Positions 1 to 3,483 of a DNA stretch of 5,774 nt are shown here, piece by piece. Below the pieces are notes generated by a model. That model had not been told where the DNA came from and made no database searches. It worked only from the letters and a program-made list of their open reading frames with translations. Position 1 is the first letter of the stretch. The number at the start of each line of letters is the position of its first letter. The position numbers and the translations under genes are program-made. The stretch is from an uncultured Nitrosomonadales bacterium (lineage in GTDB: Bacteria; Pseudomonadota; Gammaproteobacteria; Burkholderiales; Gallionellaceae): contig CAIZNF010000301.1 in NCBI GenBank assembly GCA_903934275.1, positions 1-5,774 on the forward strand, given 5' to 3'.

Positions 1-2
1 AT

Positions 3-28
3 GTTGGGCACGCTGCGCTTTGCCCAAC
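3..28. repeat. Small hairpin repeat (GTTGGGCA / TGCCCAAC)
   Basis: Perfect 8-bp inverted arms at 3-10 and 21-28 flank a 10-base loop (CGCTGCGCTT), followed by CCTACG. The general form, GTTGGGC... to ...GCCCAACCTACG around a CGCTGCGC-type core, resembles dispersed intergenic repeats common in proteobacterial genomes; that resemblance is from memory and not verified here. No T-run follows on either strand, so it does not look like an intrinsic terminator. The element may be cut by the window edge. Confidence 0.55.
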
Positions 29-60
29 CTACGTCAAAGCAGCTTCCCATTTTGGGATAA

Positions 61-222
61 AAAACCAAAAGCAGTTGTCCGCAGATTACGCAGATTTTTG
101 CCGATTAAACACCAAGTAACATTGGGTCGCCGACCCACCTATCGGGTGAGAAGATATATATACGCAACCAACTGAAAATATGCGTTAATCTGCGTAATCT
201 GCGGATCGAACTGCTGTTTTTA
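61..222. repeat. Long inverted repeat, CCGCAGATTACGCAGATT type
   Basis: Positions 78-96 (TCCGCAGATTACGCAGATT) and 187-205 are perfect reverse complements over 19 bases. The similarity continues outward imperfectly: AGCAGTT at 70-76 faces AACTGCT at 209-215, with A-rich and T-rich flanks beyond. The 90-base centre (97-186) carries its own hairpin, TGGGTCG-C-CGACCCA at 123-137, and an AT-rich stretch (GATATATATA). There is no ORF inside. The whole resembles a small non-autonomous palindromic element; the arm sequence recalls a repeat family dispersed in many bacterial genomes, but copy number cannot be judged from this window. Confidence 0.7.
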
Positions 223-242
223 GGTTCATTGCTAACTTGCGT

Positions 243-346
243 ATTGGCCAATAGAACTAGTTCGAAATATATAGATATTTCGGCATATATGTTTTTTGTC
301 TGATAGCGCGTATGCTCGCGTACGCGAAATTAGCACGCTGAGCTAA
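243..346. promoter_or_regulatory. Palindrome-rich upstream region of the TpsB gene
   Basis: The 140 bases before the transporter gene contain a run of short inverted repeats: ATTGGCCAAT (243-252), GAACTAGTTC (254-263), CGAAATAT-ATAG-ATATTTCG (263-282), CATATATG (284-291), CGCGTACGCG (317-326) and TTAGC/GCTAA (330-334 and 342-346). The stretch 261-291 is much more AT-rich than the gene downstream, as promoters often are. A TATATA at 268-273 with a weak TTGGCC 17 bases upstream is the best -10/-35 pair I find, and it is not strong. Calling this the tpsB promoter and operator region is inference from position and composition. Confidence 0.35.
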
Positions 347-382
347 ACTACCCAACTTTCAGCTAATACCAAGAAAGCCTGC

Positions 383-2113
383 GTGGATAAAATGTCTTTG
401 ATTAAAACTCGCCCGCACCCCGCATCCGCCTTTTACTTATCGGCGTGGCATCGTGTCGCATGGTGCGCGCTCATCCTCTCGGCATCACCCGCACTCGCCG
501 AAGTCACGCCCGACGCGGGCCGCATCCTGCAAGAAACCCAGCAGCTGAACCAACCCAAGCCCCCCGCCCCCAGCACGCTCGAGCGGATACAGGAGCGTGT
601 ACCCGGCAAACCTGCACCAAAATCACCTGTCGGCGATGTCAAAGTCAACGTCACCCACTTCACCTTTACCGGCAACGACGCGATCAGCACAGAGACACTG
701 CAAGCCGCAGTCGGCCAATGGTCAAATCGCTCGCTCAACTTTGGCGAACTCATGCAGGTCGTCGAAGCCATCGAAGCGCGCTACAAGGAAGCGGGCTACT
801 TCCTCGCCCAAGCCTACCTGCCGCCCCAGAAAATCAGAGACGGGGCCATCGAAATTTCCGTCGCCGAAGGCAAGCTCGGCGAAACCCGCCTCGAAGGTGT
901 CAGCCGGGTCGATGCCGATGTGGTGTTCAAATACCTCGACCGCCTGCCCAAAGGCAAAGCCGTCACACTGCCGCCCGTCGAGCGCCAGATACTGCTCATC
1001 AACGAACTTGCCGGCGGGCATGCGGCGCTTGACTTGCAGGCCGGAGAAGCCCCCGGCAGCACCGACATCGTCCTGACCCAGACTGCGGACGAACTGATCA
1101 CCGGGCGGCTGGATATCAGCAACCACGGCAGCCCCTCCACCGGAATAAGGCGTGCGGGCTTGAGCATGAACGCCAACAGCCCCCTGAACCTCGGTGACCG
1201 CCTGAGCGCCAACGTAATGGCCACCGACACCGGCAATCTCGCCAGCTACAGCCTGCGTTACGAGCTGCCGGTAGGCGGTGATGGCTTGCATCTCAGCGCC
1301 GCCGTATCGCTGGCCGAATACTCCCTCGGTGGCAGCCTCGCCAGCCTCGGCGCAAGCGGTCAGGCCAAATCGCTGCGCATGGGAGCGGCCTACCCCATCG
1401 TGCGCAGCCGCGCGACCAATATCAAACTCCAGATCGAAGCGGACCAGAGCCTGCTCAATGATCGTTTCAGCGCCGCCAACCTGGAAATGGGCAAGCGCAG
1501 CCGGGGCATGACCACCACCCTCAGCGGCGACTCGCTGGACGAAATCTGGGGAGGCGGCTCCAACCGTGCCGACCTCGTTCTGCGCCACGGCATCATCGAT
1601 ATGGGACCGACCAGCGCGATACTGGACGCGCCTCCCGCCGGACCGGGCGCGGCCGGCAGCTTCAACAAAGCCAACCTGACACTGATGCGCCAGCAAACCA
1701 TCACCCCGACACTCTCCGGGCAATTGCAGCTCAGCTACCAGCTCGCCGGCAAAAACCTCGACTCTTCGGAAAAGCTCAGCCTGGGCGGCCCGCTCACCAT
1801 CCCCGGCTACGCCAACGGCGAAGGCAGCGGCGACGCGGGCGGCCATGTCAAACTCAGCCTGCGCTGGCAAGTGGGCGACAATTTAGCCGTAAACTTATTC
1901 ACCGACTACGCCAGATTGCGCCTGGCACATACCCCGGTACCAGGTGCCACCATCAACCACAAGCAGCTCAGCGACCGCGGCATCAGCGCCGACTTGACCA
2001 TCGTCGGCGGCTTGACCGCATCGGCCATTCTGGCCTGGGCGGGCAACGAAGCGCCCAACCCGACCGACAACGCCAAGCCGAGATTCTGGTTCAGCATGGC
2101 CTACGCGTGGTGA
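383..2113 (+). CDS. TpsB-family outer-membrane transporter (ShlB/FhaC/HecB type) of a two-partner secretion system
   Basis: This 576-residue protein, a normal length for the family, should export the TpsA exoprotein encoded from 3484. Residues 1-39 form a signal peptide with a hydrophobic stretch (WCALILSASPALA) and likely cleavage at A39/E40. A Pro-rich linker, plausibly including the plug helix, precedes POTRA 1 (about 87-163, starting VNVTHFTFTGN and containing GYFLAQAYLPPQ and IEISVAEGKLG). POTRA 2 covers about 165-240, and the beta-barrel follows from about 243 (LITGRLDISNHGS). The protein ends in the aromatic residues FWFSMAYAW, as expected for an outer-membrane barrel. The lid-loop motif, usually VRGY or VRAY, reads IPGY at 473-476, so the conserved Arg is Pro. 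The start is ambiguous: GTG at 383 has AAGAAAG five bases upstream, while ATG at 392 is an equally plausible in-frame start three codons later. The family assignment is firm; the partner is inferred from proximity. Confidence 0.93.
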   Translation: MDKMSLIKTRPHPASAFYLSAWHRVAWCALILSASPALAEVTPDAGRILQETQQLNQPKPPAPSTLERIQERVPGKPAPKSPVGDVKVNVTHFTFTGNDAISTETLQAAVGQWSNRSLNFGELMQVVEAIEARYKEAGYFLAQAYLPPQKIRDGAIEISVAEGKLGETRLEGVSRVDADVVFKYLDRLPKGKAVTLPPVERQILLINELAGGHAALDLQAGEAPGSTDIVLTQTADELITGRLDISNHGSPSTGIRRAGLSMNANSPLNLGDRLSANVMATDTGNLASYSLRYELPVGGDGLHLSAAVSLAEYSLGGSLASLGASGQAKSLRMGAAYPIVRSRATNIKLQIEADQSLLNDRFSAANLEMGKRSRGMTTTLSGDSLDEIWGGGSNRADLVLRHGIIDMGPTSAILDAPPAGPGAAGSFNKANLTLMRQQTITPTLSGQLQLSYQLAGKNLDSSEKLSLGGPLTIPGYANGEGSGDAGGHVKLSLRWQVGDNLAVNLFTDYARLRLAHTPVPGATINHKQLSDRGISADLTIVGGLTASAILAWAGNEAPNPTDNAKPRFWFSMAYAW

Positions 2114-2189
2114 GGGAAAATAACGTGAGTGATTTCATTGCCAAATCGAAAGCGGAACACCGTAGGATGCATGGAATGCACCCTTGGGT

Positions 2190-2264
2190 TTATACCGGTG
2201 AATGTGTCTTGAGCCAGTCTTTCAAGGCGGCATCCACACGAGTCTGCCGACCATCTGCACCCGA
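2190..2264 (-). pseudogene. Degenerate 3' tail of a second brnA antitoxin gene
   Basis: On the reverse strand this stretch reads SGADGRQTRVDAALKDWLKT then HSPV and a stop, bounded upstream by an in-frame TGA at 2265-2267. It closely matches the C-terminus of the intact BrnA next door (GWQTRMDEALRDWLETHSPA): about 13 of 19 residues agree from QTR to SP, and the stop is in the equivalent place. The codons differ at many positions, so this is a diverged paralogue and not a fresh duplication. Only about 23 codons survive, with no start and no N-terminal half, so it is not expected to be functional. The remaining gap sequence between the transporter gene and brnA shows only a TGCAT-GGA-ATGCA hairpin (2168-2180). 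Confidence 0.75.
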
Positions 2265-2307
2265 TCAAAACTCAAGCAGTGCAGCTCAACAAGGATGAAA
2301 TGATGAA

Positions 2308-2634
2308 CTACGCAGGAGAATGGGTTTCCAGCCAATCGCGCAGCGCCTCATCCATGCGTGTCTGCCAGCCTCGCCCAGTGGCGCGGAAAGCCGCCAGCAC
2401 GTCGGGGCTGTACCGTACTGCCACCTGCTCCTTGGTCGGGCGACGGTTCGGCCCACGTGTTTTGGCGCGACCAACCTCAACGCCATTCTGCCTTAGCGTT
2501 GCGCCTTCCCAATCAGAAACCTTTGTGGGCGGGCTATCTGCGTCATGGCGGATATCGGCATCCTGCATGGCTCGCACACGCGGCCAGTCGGTGCGGTTAA
2601 CCGGGGTAGTTTTTCCAGTAGATGCGTTCTTCAT
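2308..2634 (-). CDS. brnA: BrnA-family antitoxin, without an intact BrnT partner
   Basis: The 108-residue product fits the BrnA antitoxin family. Known BrnA proteins neutralise the RNase toxin BrnT and bind DNA as dimers through a C-terminal ribbon-helix-helix fold. The N-terminal half is polar and likely flexible (W17, then a charged stretch). Residues about 67-102 form the expected ribbon and two helices: QVAVRYSPDVLAAFRATGRG, then WQTRMDEALRDWLE. The ATG at 2634 is preferred because residues from MKNAS onward match the family and AGAAAGG lies nine bases upstream; the frame stays open further upstream but there it overlaps brnT coding sequence. The start lies 38 bases inside the end of the brnT remnant, an overlap typical of brnTA operons. 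It lies 86 bases downstream of higA on the same strand and could be cotranscribed with higBA. With the toxin truncated, it is an orphan antitoxin. Confidence 0.85.
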   Translation of the reverse strand: MKNASTGKTTPVNRTDWPRVRAMQDADIRHDADSPPTKVSDWEGATLRQNGVEVGRAKTRGPNRRPTKEQVAVRYSPDVLAAFRATGRGWQTRMDEALRDWLETHSPA

Positions 2635-2710
2635 GTTTTTCAGCCTTTCTGATCGAAATGATGTGGTCGGCATCACCTCGCGGGGTATGCACCACAAATA
2701 CCACTACTCC
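2597..2710 (-). pseudogene. brnT: 3' remnant of a brnT toxin gene
   Basis: The reverse-strand frame ending at the TAA at 2597-2599 encodes GVVVFVVHTPRGDADHIISI followed by RKAEKHEERIYWKNYPG. This is the C-terminal third of a BrnT RNase toxin: the family pattern is a VVV(F/Y)T.RGD strand, then (R/H)IIS.RKA, then a charged helix. A full BrnT is about 90 residues; only about 37 recognisable ones remain. The N-terminal part, normally beginning with a (F/W)D..K...N..KHG stretch, is missing. Upstream sequence in this frame is the 3' end of higA read in the wrong register. No start with a ribosome site is evident, so I regard it as inactive. The similarity breaks off at about 2710-2720, at the higA stop codon, which marks a recombination junction. 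Confidence 0.82.
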
Positions 2711-2720
2711 ATGCGTCCAG

Positions 2721-3146
2721 TCATGCCGATGGCACCGCAAGAAACACCGTCGGCGATGTGCCAAAACGTGCCGCCAGCACTTCGATCTGCCGCACGTTCA
2801 GGCGTCGCTTGCCGGAGAGAATTTCCGATACCACGCCTTGGCTGCCTACCTCTGGCAGATCGGCTTGGGTCAGGCCATGCTGTGTCAGCAGAAAGCGCAG
2901 CACTTCCGCGTTATCCGCTTCCTGCAATGTGTAAGCCGCCCGCTCCCAAACCGCGATGCGCTCGCCCAGCAATGCCACCAACGCGGCGAGCGGATGCGAT
3001 TCATTCGCGCCACCCGCATCGAGCAATTGGTTCAGGCAATCCACCGCAGCCGAGTAATTGGCTTCGCTGGCAATCGCCCCCAGCGGCACCGCTGCCGCAA
3101 TGGCGCGCATGTGCGCCGTCAGTTGCTTTATCTCCGATACACCCAT
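2721..3146 (-). CDS. higA: HigA-family antitoxin with C-terminal XRE helix-turn-helix
   Basis: The 141-residue product is the antitoxin and repressor partner of HigB. The N-terminal region (about 28-68, SEANYSAAVDCLNQLLD and onward) matches the alpha-helical part of HigA proteins of this class. The C-terminal HTH spans about 83-135: RFLLTQHGLTQADLPEVGSQ, then GVVSEILSGKRRLNVRQIEV, ending LAARFGTSPTVF, which is very typical. I chose the ATG at 3146 because GGAGG sits five bases upstream (complement of 3152-3156) and its A overlaps the higB TGA. An alternative ATG at 3158 would add four residues (MEAV) but has no clear ribosome site. The last residues (LAVPSA) extend slightly past the usual end and touch the junction with the brnT remnant, so the tail may have been altered there. 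HigA proteins usually autorepress the operon; a candidate operator lies at 3451-3465. Confidence 0.88.
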   Translation of the reverse strand: MGVSEIKQLTAHMRAIAAAVPLGAIASEANYSAAVDCLNQLLDAGGANESHPLAALVALLGERIAVWERAAYTLQEADNAEVLRFLLTQHGLTQADLPEVGSQGVVSEILSGKRRLNVRQIEVLAARFGTSPTVFLAVPSA

Positions 3147-3427
3147 CACGGCCTCCATTTATCATATTCGGCATGGGTGAATACATGCCGCACATACAGC
3201 TCTTGCGTATTGAAGTGAATCGCGGCGATGACGCGGAACTTGTTGCCACCCACGTTGAACACAAAAAACTCGCCCGCCTTGTCCACCGCCTGAAACAGCG
3301 CCTTCAGGTCGGCAAAGCCCGAGAAACGATTGCGCTCGATCAATCGTCGCCACGCTTGCAAAGACGTATCAGCCTGCGGATGACACAGCGCGAACTCACG
3401 CAGGGAACGGTTGCTGATCAGGCGCAT
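3146..3427 (-). CDS. higB: HigB-family type II toxin (mRNA interferase)
   Basis: The 93-residue product matches the HigB_toxin family of ribosome-dependent RNases that cleave mRNA during translation. Family landmarks are visible: an N-terminal MRLISNRSLREF, a central W26 helix (LQAWRRLIE), the KALF stretch, the core strand FVFNVGGNKFRVIAAI at 55-70, and the end motif YVRHVFTHAEYDKW at 78-91 with the conserved His-Ala-Glu-Tyr-Asp. Length is normal and no disruption is seen, so it should be active. I prefer the ATG at 3427 over an upstream in-frame ATG at 3457, because the family starts with MR(V/L)IS and the extra ten residues would overlap the promoter-like region. TGGA lies a few bases upstream of this ATG. 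The toxin gene precedes the antitoxin gene, the usual hig order, and the two overlap by one base at the chosen higA start. Confidence 0.9.
   Translation of the reverse strand: MRLISNRSLREFALCHPQADTSLQAWRRLIERNRFSGFADLKALFQAVDKAGEFFVFNVGGNKFRVIAAIHFNTQELYVRHVFTHAEYDKWRP
3152..3156 (-). promoter_or_regulatory. Ribosome binding site that decides the higA start
   Basis: The reverse strand reads GGAGG, then five bases (CCGTG), then ATG at 3146. This near-perfect Shine-Dalgarno sequence lies within the last codons of higB and supports translational coupling of toxin and antitoxin. It favours the 3146 start over the ATG at 3158. Confidence 0.7.
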
Positions 3428-3445
3428 AAAGTATCCATTCCGAAC

Positions 3446-3473
3446 AGTGTATCTCATATTGAGATTATTGCAA
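3446..3473 (-). promoter_or_regulatory. Putative higBA promoter with embedded operator palindrome
   Basis: On the reverse strand TTGCAA (3473-3468) and TACACT (3451-3446) form a -35/-10 pair with a 16-base spacer, about 20 bases upstream of the higB ATG. Each hexamer matches 4 of 6 consensus bases. The spacer contains the perfect inverted repeat ATCTCA-TAT-TGAGAT (3451-3465). A palindrome between -35 and -10 is the classic place for an autorepressing antitoxin to bind, so HigA is the likely ligand. The palindrome is seen directly; promoter activity and HigA binding are inferred. The site also lies 19 bases before the tpsA ATG on the other strand. Confidence 0.6.
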
Positions 3474-3477
3474 GAGG
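3473..3477 (+). promoter_or_regulatory. Ribosome binding site of the TpsA gene
   Basis: AGAGG is followed by six bases and then the ATG at 3484. With the signature extended signal peptide starting at that codon, it fixes the start. It abuts or overlaps the -35 hexamer of the oppositely oriented higB promoter. I found no convincing forward-strand -10/-35 pair for tpsA in the preceding 100 bases. Confidence 0.6.
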
Positions 3478-3483
3478 TAACCC

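Noticed and set aside
3..28. Intrinsic terminator at the window start
   Set aside because: The hairpin is perfect, but no T-run follows on either strand. A dispersed repeat fits better.
263..296. Terminator formed by CGAAATAT/ATATTTCG and the later TTTTTT
   Set aside because: The stem is AT-rich and the T-run begins nine bases after it, so it does not have terminator form. It lies in the promoter-like region of the next gene.
722..1870. A 382-codon reverse-strand open frame within the transporter gene
   Set aside because: The forward frame is a full TpsB with signal peptide, POTRA domains and barrel. The reverse frame has no recognisable domain and is typical of the antisense strand of C-ending codons.
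2107..2298. Short forward open frame after the transporter gene
   Set aside because: It overlaps the end of the transporter gene and runs antisense to the brnA relic. It has no family features or convincing ribosome site.
3428..3457. Upstream start for higB adding MRYTVRNGYF
   Set aside because: The extra residues do not belong to the family pattern and would begin within the operator palindrome. The ATG at 3427 gives the standard MRLIS start.
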